Notes: a model not told the origin generated them from the letters alone. A stretch of DNA of 64,000 nucleotides from Solibacillus ferritrahens (GCF_037027585.1 NZ_JAXCLE010000003.1:1-64000); one strand, 5' to 3'; shown: positions 17,797-27,078, counted from the first letter of the stretch. Translations and numbers: made by a program.

Positions 17797-19110
17797 TTAA
17801 ATTACTTTGTTACTCGTTGCTACTTCCGCTTCAACTACTACATTATTTGTTTTTAATTCAGGGTGCGCCATTTCAATAATAGAACGGCGTAATAGGATTA
17901 AAACAATTGCGATTAAAATCGTTCCGCTGAATAGTAATATATATTGCGCTGGAATGATGTCATATAATATACCAAAACCAAGTGTCCCAATTGGCATAGC
18001 GGCAGTAGCCATCATCTCGATAATGCCAAATACACGTCCTCGGTATTCCTCATCAATTGAAGTTTGCATAATAACACCAATTGGAGTGTTTGTAATTACC
18101 CCCAGTGAACCAAACAAAAACATAATGATGAAATAATAGATGAAATTCATCATAGTCGAAAACTGAATAATAAGTGGTAATGCAGCTGCAATAACAACGA
18201 CTGATGATGCAAATGTAGAGCGTTTTACAACTAGTAAAGGAAATTTAACATTTGAACGGGATGCAAAATAGATTGATGTAACCAGTACGCCTACTGCCGC
18301 GCCAGCTTCTGTAAGCCCAATCAATTTTGGATCTAAATGCAGGATTGTTAATAAAATGAAATCTCCACCAACATTAATCGCAGTGAAAAATAAATTTAGC
18401 AAAAGTGCTGTCCATAAAATTGCTTTAATAATCGGTTTTTTGTTTACATATCGGAAGCCTGATTTAAAGCTTTCCAGCATTGATTCTTTTGGTAATTCTT
18501 CTGTCGTCATACTATCTTTTTTATAAAGGGTAAAATTCATTGTCGATTCTAATATAAGTGTAATAATAGCAGCACTAATAAAGATAATTAAAAACATTTC
18601 CATTGAAACAAAACCGAATAATACGCCACCTAAAATCGGACCACTAATGCCGGAAATTGAGTAGGATAACTGGTTAAAGCTCATCGCCTTTTGAAGTCTA
18701 GCCTCATCCACTAAATTGGCAATTGATGCTGAAAATGAAACACTTGAAAATGTTAGGAAAATCCCGTTAAAGACAGTCGTAATATAAATGGCCATTAATG
18801 ATAATCCGAATTCATGTGTGTAAAGCAACAAAGCACTTATCGTCAAAATGACACCAGCCTGACCACCTAAAACGAGCCATTTTCTAGGCAAACGATCTCC
18901 AATAACGCCTGCAACCGGTGCTAAAATGATACGTGGTAAATAACTTAAAACAATTGTCGTAGCAAAGCTTAATGAAGATCCAGTTACCGATAATATATAC
19001 ATACTAATACCAAAGCTATAAACATGTCCTCCTAATGAACCAATCATTTTACTAATTAAAAAAGTGTATAAATTATAGGTTGCTTTTTTTAATTTTAATT
19101 GCTCCGTCAT
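17797..19110 (-). CDS. MFS efflux transporter (MFS_3/EntS-like)
   Basis: A 437-residue, 12-helix major facilitator exporter. The motif-A region GVIGDRLPRKWLVLGG lies after helix 2, and a long central loop (TTEELPKESMLESFKSGFR) separates the halves. It resembles MFS_3 drug or siderophore exporters. The frame runs upstream to 19173, but AAAGGGG lies 10 bp before the ATG at 19110. It is transcribed divergently from an XRE-TPR regulator, and the intergenic region holds repeated GTTTAATTT boxes, so it is the likely target of that regulator. Confidence 0.85.
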   Translation of the reverse strand: MTEQLKLKKATYNLYTFLISKMIGSLGGHVYSFGISMYILSVTGSSLSFATTIVLSYLPRIILAPVAGVIGDRLPRKWLVLGGQAGVILTISALLLYTHEFGLSLMAIYITTVFNGIFLTFSSVSFSASIANLVDEARLQKAMSFNQLSYSISGISGPILGGVLFGFVSMEMFLIIFISAAIITLILESTMNFTLYKKDSMTTEELPKESMLESFKSGFRYVNKKPIIKAILWTALLLNLFFTAINVGGDFILLTILHLDPKLIGLTEAGAAVGVLVTSIYFASRSNVKFPLLVVKRSTFASSVVVIAAALPLIIQFSTMMNFIYYFIIMFLFGSLGVITNTPIGVIMQTSIDEEYRGRVFGIIEMMATAAMPIGTLGFGILYDIIPAQYILLFSGTILIAIVLILLRRSIIEMAHPELKTNNVVVEAEVATSNKVI

Positions 19111-19125
19111 TTTCAAAACCCCTTT

Positions 19126-19250
19126 GTTTAATTTTATTAAACTTATTATATGAAATAGATTTTCTTTTTGCAATACAAAAGTTTAATTTAATTTAAAAAT
19201 ATAAAAATAATTTTTTGATTATATATTGAATTTGTTTAATTTTATTTAAA
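19126..19250. promoter_or_regulatory. three GTTTAATTT operator-like boxes between divergent genes
   Basis: A 7-bp-arm palindrome GTTTAATTTTATTAAAC occupies 19126-19142. Related boxes begin at 19191 (GTTTAATTTAATTTAAA) and 19234 (GTTTAATTTTATTTAAA). The region separates the MFS gene (-) and the HTH-TPR gene (+), so the boxes could bind the regulator and control both. The background is very AT-rich, which weakens the case. Confidence 0.45.
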
Positions 19251-19303
19251 TTATTTTCATTTTGTTATGGGGTTTGTTAAAATGTATTATATGAGGTGAG
19301 ATT

Positions 19304-20548
19304 GTGTTAAATATTGGAGCAAAAATTAAAGAACTTCGAAAAGAGCAGAAAATGACACTTGCACAAGTAGCGGGGGACCGAATTACAAAAGGGATGCTAA
19401 GCTTAATTGAAAACGGGAAAGCCCAGCCATCAATGGAAAGTCTACAACATATTGCTAAGCAGCTAAATATTGATGTGTCAGAGCTAATGCAAACAGAGGA
19501 TCATCACCAAATTAAAAAACTTTACCGGGAAGTTGAAAAAAAACGCTTAGCGCTTTCTAAATTTTATGGTGAGAAGAACTTTAATGAAAAAGTAATCGAA
19601 TTACATGATACAATTTTGCCATTTGTTGAAAATGGGAGTTTAAAGGGGACTACCTTTGAGGAAGTTCGTATTTATGATGCTTATTTATCATTGCGCTACT
19701 ATGCAAAAATGGATTTATCTGTAAAGCCTTTTGTGAAATTAGTCAAGATGTATGAACAGGTACATGCTTATTCCAAAATTTTAAGTACATTTGACCGAAT
19801 GGCAGTTATTCAGTTTTTGGAAAGGAATTATACGGAAGCGCTTAACTATTTATTTGAAGGGGAAAAGTATATTGAAAAATATGGGGATTTAATTGATGAC
19901 CTTGAAAAATTGGACCTGTATTACAATATAACGGTCGTTTCTGCGGCGATAAATGATGATGAGCAAGTAGAGCGTTATATAGAAACTGCGTTTACTCTCT
20001 CAAAGGAGAAAAAATTATTTTACAGACTAAATGAATTTTACCGCTTTTTATTTTTAATCCACTGTTCGAAAGAGGAAGGAGAAAAAGCATTTTATTATTT
20101 GAAAAAGATGCGTGCCTTTGTCGAGATCATGGAAGAGCCGGCTGAAACTGTGATGGAGCAGATTCTTACACTTTCCTATACAAACCAAATTGAAAAGGAT
20201 TATGAAAAAACAATTGCTACTCGATATGAACGGATCGACATTCCTGGTGGGATTTTTACAAATATTTTCTTTAATGGGGAATATGCATATGCTTACTACA
20301 TGCTTGGGCGTTATGAAGATGCATTAACTCATTTAAAAGACATTGAAATTTCAAGTAATAATCAGCATCCTATCGATTTGGCAATCATGTATCGCGCCTT
20401 TGCAGTGCGTGCGCTGTGCCAATTTATGCTGGGTGACAAGGAAAACGCAAAACGTGATGTTTTATATGCAACGGATGGTGTAAAGGATTTTAAAATAACG
20501 AAAGAAATTCAATTTATACTTGATGCACATAAAAAAATAATGGAATAG
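19304..20548 (+). CDS. XRE-family regulator with TPR-like sensor domain (RRNPP-type)
   Basis: A 414-residue regulator. Residues ~5-60 are an XRE/Cro helix-turn-helix (IGAKIKELRKEQKMTLAQVA, then KGMLSLIENGKAQPSMESL). The remaining ~350 residues are repeated helical pairs rich in Tyr, Leu and Ala, consistent with TPR repeats (NYTEALNYLFEGEKYIEKYG; LGRYEDALTHLKD). This matches the size and plan of NprR/PlcR/Rgg-type regulators, which can bind secreted peptides. No propeptide gene follows; the terminator begins directly after the stop. Start GTG with GAGGTGAG. Confidence 0.78.
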   Translation: MLNIGAKIKELRKEQKMTLAQVAGDRITKGMLSLIENGKAQPSMESLQHIAKQLNIDVSELMQTEDHHQIKKLYREVEKKRLALSKFYGEKNFNEKVIELHDTILPFVENGSLKGTTFEEVRIYDAYLSLRYYAKMDLSVKPFVKLVKMYEQVHAYSKILSTFDRMAVIQFLERNYTEALNYLFEGEKYIEKYGDLIDDLEKLDLYYNITVVSAAINDDEQVERYIETAFTLSKEKKLFYRLNEFYRFLFLIHCSKEEGEKAFYYLKKMRAFVEIMEEPAETVMEQILTLSYTNQIEKDYEKTIATRYERIDIPGGIFTNIFFNGEYAYAYYMLGRYEDALTHLKDIEISSNNQHPIDLAIMYRAFAVRALCQFMLGDKENAKRDVLYATDGVKDFKITKEIQFILDAHKKIME

Positions 20549-20593
20549 AAAAGGGGGCTACCGGAAAGTCAAAACGGACAGGCCCCCTTTTTT
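20549..20593. terminator. bidirectional terminator
   Basis: The arms AAAAGGGGGC (20549-20558) and GCCCCCTTTTTT (20582-20593) flank a small inner CCG/CGG hairpin. Confidence 0.88.
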
Positions 20594-20605
20594 AGTTTTC
20601 ACCTC

Positions 20606-21217
20606 TTAATATGTCTCTAGCTTTGCTATACATTGCTCATTAACAAAATGTAAATTTTCATGATCTTCAAGTGGATAGGTTGGTGTAGTGGAGTTCTTTA
20701 ATGACCATTTATCAAAATATTTTTTTCGGGTTGAATCATTGTGATGCGGGCATAGCGCACCTTTTAAAATGCCCAAGCCTTCAAAATAGCCATATTCACT
20801 TTCTGATATTTCAGTATAGCAATGTTCGAACCAGCACATTGCACCTGCACTTATACCAGTAAGGATAACTCCTTGTTCGTAAGCCTTCTTTAATACCTCA
20901 TCAAAGCCGGTTTTTCGCCACACATCCAGCATGTATTTTGTATTGCCGCCTCCTACATAGATAATATCCAGAGAATTCACCACTTCCTGAATTGTTGCGA
21001 GCTCAAAATCCGGTATCGCTAAATGTGAAGGGTGCTCACATTTAAAGGCATTATAAAATTTACCGATGTAACTTTGTGCATCATTACTTGCCGTTGCGAC
21101 AAATGCGATTCTGAGTGGGGATGCTTTTCGCTTTATTTTAAGTATGTATTGATCGATGAAAGCACCCTCCATTTCGGAAAATCCTCCACCAGAAATGGCT
21201 ATAATATGCCGCTCCAT
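20606..21217 (-). CDS. peptidase E-like (S51 family) protein
   Basis: A 203-residue class-I-glutaminase-fold peptidase. The nucleophile serine lies in LTGISAGAMCW. Other family features are ISGGGFSE at the N-terminus, VGGGNTKYML in the middle and GLGILKGALCPHHN near the C-terminus. Family members cleave Asp-X dipeptides; this longer Firmicute form may differ in specificity. An in-frame start at 21259 exists, but MERHIIAISGGGF matches the usual N-terminus, with AAAGG about 12 bp upstream of the ATG at 21217. Confidence 0.82.
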   Translation of the reverse strand: MERHIIAISGGGFSEMEGAFIDQYILKIKRKASPLRIAFVATASNDAQSYIGKFYNAFKCEHPSHLAIPDFELATIQEVVNSLDIIYVGGGNTKYMLDVWRKTGFDEVLKKAYEQGVILTGISAGAMCWFEHCYTEISESEYGYFEGLGILKGALCPHHNDSTRKKYFDKWSLKNSTTPTYPLEDHENLHFVNEQCIAKLETY

Positions 21218-21296
21218 ATATGCACCAAACCTTTCTAAAATAAGTGATATTGTAATCATCTAATCCAATCCATGTACTATCAGCTGCTGAAAAGTT

Positions 21297-21467
21297 CTAA
21301 TATCCGGTCGAATCTTCTAATATATTAAAAAAAGTGCTAATATACTTTCAGTTTTCTAATATACTTGTCCGATGTGCTAATAAACTGCTGAAATATTCAA
21401 ATATCACCCGGAAATGTGCTAATATCCAGACCGAAGTTTCTAATATCAGAGCTAAATATTCTAATAA
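21297..21467. repeat. array of nine CTAATAT heptamers at a 19-21 bp pitch
   Basis: Heptamers CTAATAT (or one-base variants CTAATAA, CAAATAT) start at 21297, 21317, 21337, 21356, 21377, 21398, 21419, 21440 and 21461, separated by 20, 20, 19, 21, 21, 21, 21 and 21 bp. Sequence between them is variable but GC-richer, often with CCGG or CCGA. This accounts for most of the gene-free stretch 21218-21587. The + strand is open from 21334 to 21525 and would encode a heptad (SNIxxKx) repeat, but this follows automatically from the 21-bp pitch, and I do not call it a gene. Confidence 0.85.
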
Positions 21468-21587
21468 AATCTCGCAACCACAGTTAAGTGCAGAAATCTT
21501 TTGGAATTCTAAACCCTCCACTTAGACACCAGCCAGAAATATGTTGATATACTAAATGGCACTGTGTGAATAATGGGGGTATTGCTA

Positions 21588-23606
21588 ATGAAAGAAAAAG
21601 AACTGCCGTATTTTATCGATACATTATCCAGCTTAAAAAAAGCTTACCAAAAATTAAATAATGAAGTAAAGGTACAAGATAAAAGCTATAAAGATTTGCA
21701 AAAATATATGATTGATTATAAAAGTGAACTTGATAAGTTTGAAGTGTACGACTACCAACAAACATTGAGCATGATTGACAAGCAAGGTTATGCTCAGGTA
21801 ATGGAGCTCGAGCAAGTAAAGAAGCTTATTTATTCACCATACTTTGGACGCTTTGATTTTGTATATGAAGGCGAGTCCATCAAAGATGCAGAACCGTTTT
21901 ATATTGGACGATATGGTTTTAGGGATGACGAGGGAACGAATTTAATTTATGATTGGCGCGCACCGGTTTGCAATATGTACTATGAGTTTGAACTAGGACA
22001 AGCATACTATGAAGCAATGGAGCGACGTTTTGATGGGAATATAATAAATAAACGTCAAATCAAAATAGAAAACTCACAAATTCAGTATGTGATCGACAGC
22101 TCTTTAACAATTCAAGATGAGGTTTTACAGCAAACGTTAAATGAGCAGGCAAACGACAAGATGAAAACAATTGTTACTTCCATCCAGCGTGAGCAGAACA
22201 AAATTGTCCGTAACGAATCGGCCTATAATATGATTATTCAAGGGGTTGCTGGCTCAGGAAAAACTGCTGTTGCTCTTCACCGTATCGCCTATTATTTATA
22301 TAAGTACCGCGATACACTACGAGCGGAACGAATATTTATATTGTCACCGAATAAAGTATTTGGTGACTATATTTCTTCTGTCTTACCAGAGCTTGGCGAA
22401 CAGCCGATTCGCTCATTTACGATTGATGAGTTAACGGTGAATTTATTACCTGCAGCAGTTACTTTTACACCCTTTGAAGCTGAGATGAAGGAAATATTAT
22501 CAAATCCGACTGGACCATTAGCACAACGGGCAAAGAAAAAAGCTAATTATGCATTTGTTAAGCGACTTCAGAATTTTTTATCGGATTTAAATAGCAGGCT
22601 CTTAAAAAATGAAGCAATATCCATTGCTGATGTTATATTTGAAGCCGACTATTTACAACAGCGTTTCAATCAGTACCGCAATGGGCCGGTCGTTACGAGG
22701 ATTGAGTTAATGGTCGATGATATTATTCAAGTGTTAAAGTCGAAAAGAGGCGGGGAAGGAAAGTTACCAAGTAAAAGTGAAATTAAAAATCGGTTAACAA
22801 AACGACTTTTGTATAAAAATCCATTTGAAATTTATAAAGTGTTTATTAAAGCATTAGACGAAAATACATTTAAGTTTTCCAAGAAAAACTTCGAATTTAA
22901 TGATGTGTATCCTTATCTTTATGTTCAGCTTTATTTTAAAGGGATCAAAACATACGAATTAGTACAGCATTTTGTATTGGATGAAATGCAGGATTATACC
23001 CCGATTCAATATGCGGTGCTGGCTAAGGTCTTTGAATGTAAGCGAACAATTATTGGCGACTTTAGCCAGGCATTACTCCCATACGAAACGATTTCAAAAT
23101 AAGCGTTTCAGGAGATACTACCAAAATTAGAGTATGTGGAACTGACAACAACGTATCGTTCTTCCTATGAGATTGGCATGTATGCGAAAAAATTTATGCG
23201 TACCGGAGAACTTAATCCGATTGCAAGGCATGGAAAAGAGCCAGAGGAAATCCTCTATCGTTCAATCGATGACATGATGAAAGTTTTGCAGGAAAAGCTA
23301 ACGAATCATTGGAGAACAACAGCGATTATTTGCAAAACAGAGGCGGATTTACAATTTATAAAAGAACGGATGACCGTGCCATTTTATATTTTGGATGGGC
23401 ATACAGAGAAGTTTGAAACAGGTGTCCTTTTAACGACTGTTCAGTATGCGAAAGGTCTGGAATTTGATTATGTTATTGTGCCATTAGTCGATGCCGGGCG
23501 ATATGCAACGGACTTTGACCAAGGACTTTTATATATTGGGACTACAAGAGCAATGCATGAATTAACGATGCTAATAGATCATTCTAATCCTTCAAAATTA
23601 CTGTGA
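21588..23606 (+). pseudogene. HelD-like UvrD/Rep superfamily helicase, interrupted by an in-frame TAA
   Basis: The reading frame encodes a ~672-residue HelD-type SF1 ATPase, a family that releases stalled RNA polymerase. The N-terminal coiled coil (residues ~10-60) and the RYGFRDDEG...IYDWRAPVCNMYY segment typical of HelD lead to Walker A GVAGSGKTAVALHR, Walker B VLDEMQDYTP and IGDFSQALLP. At 23100-23102 the frame hits TAA and then continues in the same frame with AFQEILPKLEYVEL and the C-terminal TTVQYAKGLEFDYVIVP and LYIGTTRAM motifs. CAA to TAA would explain it. The first part lacks later helicase motifs and is probably inactive. The ATG at 21588 follows GGGGG. Sequencing error cannot be excluded. 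Confidence 0.85.
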
Positions 23607-23705
23607 AGCGATAGAGCTTAGGGGAAATTTAGTATATAGCCTTAAATTGAAACTTTTTATATGGAAAATACGTATAAAAAAGTAAAAAATAGGGTGGTAT
23701 GATTA

Positions 23706-24122
23706 ATGAAAAAGAGTTTCTCATTTTTTAGTTTAATAATTATATGTGTATTACTAGCTGTTGGATGTTCAGAAGAAAATAATAACTATTCATCAGATTT
23801 AGATGCTCATAAAAGGGATTTAGACGGCTATTTTTTTGATAGTGGACGATACCAACTATATTTCAAAGACGATAAAATGATGATTAATGGTAGAGATATT
23901 GGAAAAGATAAAAAAAGTGTACTTGATGAGATCTATTTAAATAAAGGTGTAGAACTTGGTGGTACGGTAATGGAAGAATATGAGAATGTTGAAGTGACAA
24001 CAAATGACAATAAATATACTATAAAAGTGGATGATTTTACACTAGAATTTACTAAGTTTAAAGACCATATTATAGTTGATTCTGAAAACATGGAATATAT
24101 TCGAAATAAATTAGAAATTTAG
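23706..24122 (+). CDS. small lipoprotein of unknown function
   Basis: A 138-residue protein with a lipoprotein signal (KKSFSFFSLIIICVLLAVGC) ending in the LAVGC lipobox; the mature part begins CSEENNN. The remainder is a charged, strand-rich domain of ~100 residues without recognisable motif. It would be anchored outside the membrane. It stands alone, 99 bp after the helicase remnant, and ends at its own terminator. Confidence 0.7.
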   Translation: MKKSFSFFSLIIICVLLAVGCSEENNNYSSDLDAHKRDLDGYFFDSGRYQLYFKDDKMMINGRDIGKDKKSVLDEIYLNKGVELGGTVMEEYENVEVTTNDNKYTIKVDDFTLEFTKFKDHIIVDSENMEYIRNKLEI

Positions 24123-24173
24123 CAATGATAACTGAAAACTCATACTTATTAATATAAGTTATATATGTATTCT

Positions 24174-24217
24174 AAAACAGCACCTTGATCAGTTTTGATT
24201 CAAATTGCTGTTTTTTT
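24174..24217 (+). terminator. terminator of the lipoprotein gene
   Basis: The arms AAAACAGCA and TGCTGTTTT with an inner TTGATCA/TGATTCAA pairing, then seven T (24211-24217). Confidence 0.85.
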
Positions 24218-24240
24218 AGTCTTTAAAATGCGCGTCAAAC

Positions 24241-24960
24241 TTATAACTGATCCAGTATATTAATGATACTGCACACATCCTTCATCGCCTGTTTTAAATT
24301 GAGCTCTAACTCATCGGTAACATGATAAAACTCATTTTTAAATTTAGGTGTATTTAAAAGCGTATGAATATCAGCCCCGTGTTCCAGTGCTTCAATTTCC
24401 TGAAATAAGTGGAGAATACTCGTTATTGAAAAGTGAGCACTTCGAAGCGTTCGAATAATGAGCAGCTTTTGAACATCATCTTCCGTGTATTGTCTGCGGT
24501 TTTGTGTATCGCGCTTCACTTTGAACAAACCATTGCGCTCCCAATTCCGAATCGTCTCTTCCGATAACTGTAGATGATTTGCCACCATTTTATGTGTATA
24601 AATTAAGGGTGAGCTAGTATTGCTTTGCAGAATATTAGTAGAAATTTTAACAGCCTTCTTCGCATAATCATATTCTGATTGTAAAAATTTAAAATAGATG
24701 AGTGCTGCATGTCGACTTTCCTGAAAATTTTCCTGTCCGCTAAGCTGTACAATGTTTGTCGCCATTTTGCGTAAATTATTTTGTATAAATTCTTGATTGA
24801 ATGCGAGCCTGGCAATATACATTTGCTTTAAATGTGTTTCAGTATAAATTCTATAACCATTTTGTTTCCTGAAAACAGGAGATATATAGCCCCACTTTTC
24901 ATACAGACGTACTGTATTCGGATGAACGTTCGCTTTTTTTGCAATTTCATTTGTTAACAT
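24241..24960 (-). CDS. MerR-family regulator with two HTH domains
   Basis: A 239-residue protein containing two MerR-type winged helix-turn-helix modules. The first is at residues 1-70 (LTNEIAKKANVHPNTVRLYEKWGY, NGYRIYTETHL). The second is at ~120-190 (YTHKMVANHLQLSEETIRNWERNG, NRRQYTEDDVQKL). Typical MerR proteins have one HTH and dimerise through a coiled coil, so this monomer could recognise a two-part operator alone. No effector domain or metal-binding cysteine is visible. It is divergent from the serine acetyltransferase gene. Start ATG with AAAGGATG. Confidence 0.78.
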   Translation of the reverse strand: MLTNEIAKKANVHPNTVRLYEKWGYISPVFRKQNGYRIYTETHLKQMYIARLAFNQEFIQNNLRKMATNIVQLSGQENFQESRHAALIYFKFLQSEYDYAKKAVKISTNILQSNTSSPLIYTHKMVANHLQLSEETIRNWERNGLFKVKRDTQNRRQYTEDDVQKLLIIRTLRSAHFSITSILHLFQEIEALEHGADIHTLLNTPKFKNEFYHVTDELELNLKQAMKDVCSIINILDQL

Positions 24961-25147
24961 GTTATAACATCCTTTAGTGTAATCACTATTTTCTTCGTTT
25001 ATTTTATCAAATAATAATAGTAATGGATAATTTCCGGTAAGAATATCATCCGACTAGAAAAAGAAAAGAAAGTTCGACCGCTTTTAAACGTGTGTAGTAT
25101 AATCGCTTATAAGATGAAAGATAAAAAGGATAAGGAGTTCATAAAAG

Positions 25148-26077
25148 ATGAAAATTGAAGATTGGTTAAACAATAAAACTTCGTCAATTGCTACTGAGCT
25201 AATCGAATATAACAAAAAACATATAGAGATAGAAAAATCTATTGGCTTTACTGGACGAGATAAAATACATGAAATTTTAGATAGTTTTTATGAGATTTTT
25301 TTCCCGGCTATTTATAACCAAGGTACAGTAGATGAAACACGTACTTTAATGAATGTTAATAATAATTTGCGGAAATCAGCTTTAGATTTACGTGACATTA
25401 TTGAAACAGTGCTTGTTTATCAAAACTTTGATAACTGTGATGGCCAATGCCGCGAAAAAGCAGATAAGGTAGTCATGAAATTAATCGATTCTTTCCCGCA
25501 AATCCGTGAGACGATCCAAACGGATATTCAGGCTGCCTATAATGGAGATCCGGCTGCTACGTCAACAGAAGAAATTATGTTGAGCTATCCATCTGTTCGT
25601 GCAGTATTTATACATCGTATTGCACATGAAATTTACAAAATGAATGTAACGATTGTTCCGCGAGTGATGTCTGAGTATGCTCATGAGTTAACGGGAATTG
25701 ATATTCACCCTGGCGCAACTATCGGGCACTCTTTCTTCATAGATCATGGAACGGGAGTAGTTATAGGGGAAACTTGCTCTATTGGTAACAATGTGAAGAT
25801 TTATCAAGGGGTAACATTAGGGGCATTAAGCTTCCCAATGGATGAAAACGGCAACCCGATTAAAGGCATCAAGCGTCATCCAAACATTGAAGATAATGTC
25901 GTAATTTATGCCGGGGCAACGATTTTAGGTGGAAAAACAACAATTGGGCATGATACCGTTTTAGGAAGTAATATTTGGATGACACATTCCGTACCACCAT
26001 ATTCACGCGTTTACAATTCTCAACCATCACCAAACATCAGTAACAGTAAGGAAGTAGTAATAGAGTACGAAATTTAA
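25148..26077 (+). CDS. serine O-acetyltransferase-like protein, long form
   Basis: A 309-residue acetyltransferase of the CysE family, making O-acetylserine for cysteine synthesis. The C-terminal left-handed beta-helix shows hexapeptide repeats and the catalytic region IDIHPGATIGHSFFIDHGTG, then IGETCSIGNNVKIYQGVTLG. The N-terminal ~150 residues are helical and longer than in B. subtilis CysE (217 residues), as in the longer bacterial forms. A cysteine cluster (NCDGQC) near residue 100 is unusual. No T-box leader was seen. Ribosome site AAGGAG. Its terminator has been split by an insertion just downstream. Confidence 0.85.
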   Translation: MKIEDWLNNKTSSIATELIEYNKKHIEIEKSIGFTGRDKIHEILDSFYEIFFPAIYNQGTVDETRTLMNVNNNLRKSALDLRDIIETVLVYQNFDNCDGQCREKADKVVMKLIDSFPQIRETIQTDIQAAYNGDPAATSTEEIMLSYPSVRAVFIHRIAHEIYKMNVTIVPRVMSEYAHELTGIDIHPGATIGHSFFIDHGTGVVIGETCSIGNNVKIYQGVTLGALSFPMDENGNPIKGIKRHPNIEDNVVIYAGATILGGKTTIGHDTVLGSNIWMTHSVPPYSRVYNSQPSPNISNSKEVVIEYEI

Positions 26078-26081
26078 TAGT

Positions 26082-26095
26082 AAAAATACAACGAG
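26082..26095 (+). terminator. left arm of a terminator split by the 26101-28361 insertion
   Basis: AAAAATACAACGAG here is the exact reverse complement of CTCGTTGTATTTTT at 28385-28398. With the intervening cassette and one 9-bp repeat removed, the two arms enclose a 19-base loop and form a 14-bp terminator between the convergent acetyltransferase and VOC genes. Confidence 0.88.
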
Positions 26096-26100
26096 ATGAA
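26092..26100 (+). repeat. left 9-bp target-site duplication of the cassette
   Basis: CGAGATGAA here and at 28362-28370, directly flanking the inverted repeats of the inserted segment. Confidence 0.88.
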
Positions 26101-26146
26101 TAACGGGTTCGGATATTGAGGAAAAACAATAAATAACATTGTAATC

Positions 26147-26185
26147 AGAGACACAATTCGCATATGAATTTGTGTCTCTCTTTTT
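26147..26185 (+). terminator. terminator near the left end of the cassette
   Basis: The arms AGAGACACAATTC and GAATTTGTGTCTCT pair with one bulge, followed by TTTTT. It would stop transcription entering from the acetyltransferase gene and so stands in for the split terminator. Confidence 0.82.
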
Positions 26186-26326
26186 GTTGTTATCTTAACT
26201 TTATAATTAAATCAAACTAAATTTATTAGGTAATTCGTTTTTTAGAAGCGAAATTGGTTTTTAAGGATTCCTGTTAATTTATATTAAAATGAAAATATAA
26301 AAATCTCAAGTTAGCACTTAATGTTA

Positions 26327-26377
26327 CCAAACGTCGGTTTGGGAAGGTTATACTTCAACTAACGGGGCAGTTTAGTT
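26327..26377. repeat. paired stem-loops upstream of the first cassette gene
   Basis: CCAAAC-GTC-GGTTTGG (26327-26341) is followed by AACTAA...TTAGTT (26357-26377). These are the same two hairpin types as in the block at 26936-26995, in reversed order. The rest of 26186-26447 shows no gene. Confidence 0.65.
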
Positions 26378-26447
26378 AATTAAACCTATAATGAAAGAAA
26401 TACAATTAGCCTCAGTTAAGAAGGTTAGTTAAAGTTAGGAGTATTAA

Positions 26448-26936
26448 ATGGCAAATTTAACTTTATTATTATTTGGACAGAAACTTCCTCCACATCGACA
26501 TTTGCATAAACTAACAAATAAGTTTATCAATATTTACCTTAAGGAACGTGAAAAAGAAACGTTTAGAGAATCGGATTATTATGAAATACTTGTTGAAGAA
26601 CATTACTTTGGAGATGAACAACGAGAATTTATATATCGTCCTATTATCCCTGTACACAAAGATTTTTTATATCAAGTTGAATCTATTTATGGGAATTTAA
26701 ATGCTGAGATGATTCTTTGCACGATGCAACATGAACATTCTGTTGTAAATATCGATAATATTGAATACGAAGGATATTGTTATTATGCGAAAAATACGAA
26801 TGAAAAGATTCTCTTTTTCGATACTGACATAGAACATTTAAGGAAAACTTTCATAAGGCTGCCAAAAGAAGCGAACGCAGAAAAAGTTATGGAAAATTGG
26901 TTAAATAGGGACCGAGATATAAATAAATCTACTTAA
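26448..26936 (+). CDS. orphan cassette protein 1, unknown
   Basis: A 162-residue soluble protein that I do not recognise. It has a histidine-rich N-terminal region (PPHRHLHKL), a highly charged middle (EREKETFRESDYYEILVEEH) and an acidic C-terminus ending NRDRDINKST. No signal, membrane segment or catalytic motif. Start ATG with AGGAG. It lies inside the 26101-28361 cassette and is the first of three + strand genes, each next to the same stem-loop repeats. Confidence 0.6.
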   Translation: MANLTLLLFGQKLPPHRHLHKLTNKFINIYLKEREKETFRESDYYEILVEEHYFGDEQREFIYRPIIPVHKDFLYQVESIYGNLNAEMILCTMQHEHSVVNIDNIEYEGYCYYAKNTNEKILFFDTDIEHLRKTFIRLPKEANAEKVMENWLNRDRDINKST

Positions 26937-26995
26937 ACTAATGGGTGCTTAGTTCAACAAGCATTTCGAAATGTGCCCAAACATCGCTTTGGGAA
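26936..26995 (+). repeat. bipartite stem-loop block, copy 2
   Basis: AACTAA-TGGGTGC-TTAGTT (26936-26954) is followed by CAACAAGCATTT and then GCCCAAA...TTTGGG (26975-26993). The same order and spacing recur on the minus strand upstream of the orphan gene at 62261-62773. Confidence 0.75.
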
Positions 26996-27078
26996 CCTCT
27001 TTGGACATTTTATATAAATATTCATTGGAATATAGGATAGTAGAGGTATATATTAAGGTAAAACGAGGGAGGTGTAAT

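Noticed and set aside
21334..21525. Open frame encoding a heptad-repeat (SNIxxKx) protein
   Set aside because: It follows from the 21-bp repeat pitch, has no ribosome site and starts within the array; treated as non-coding.
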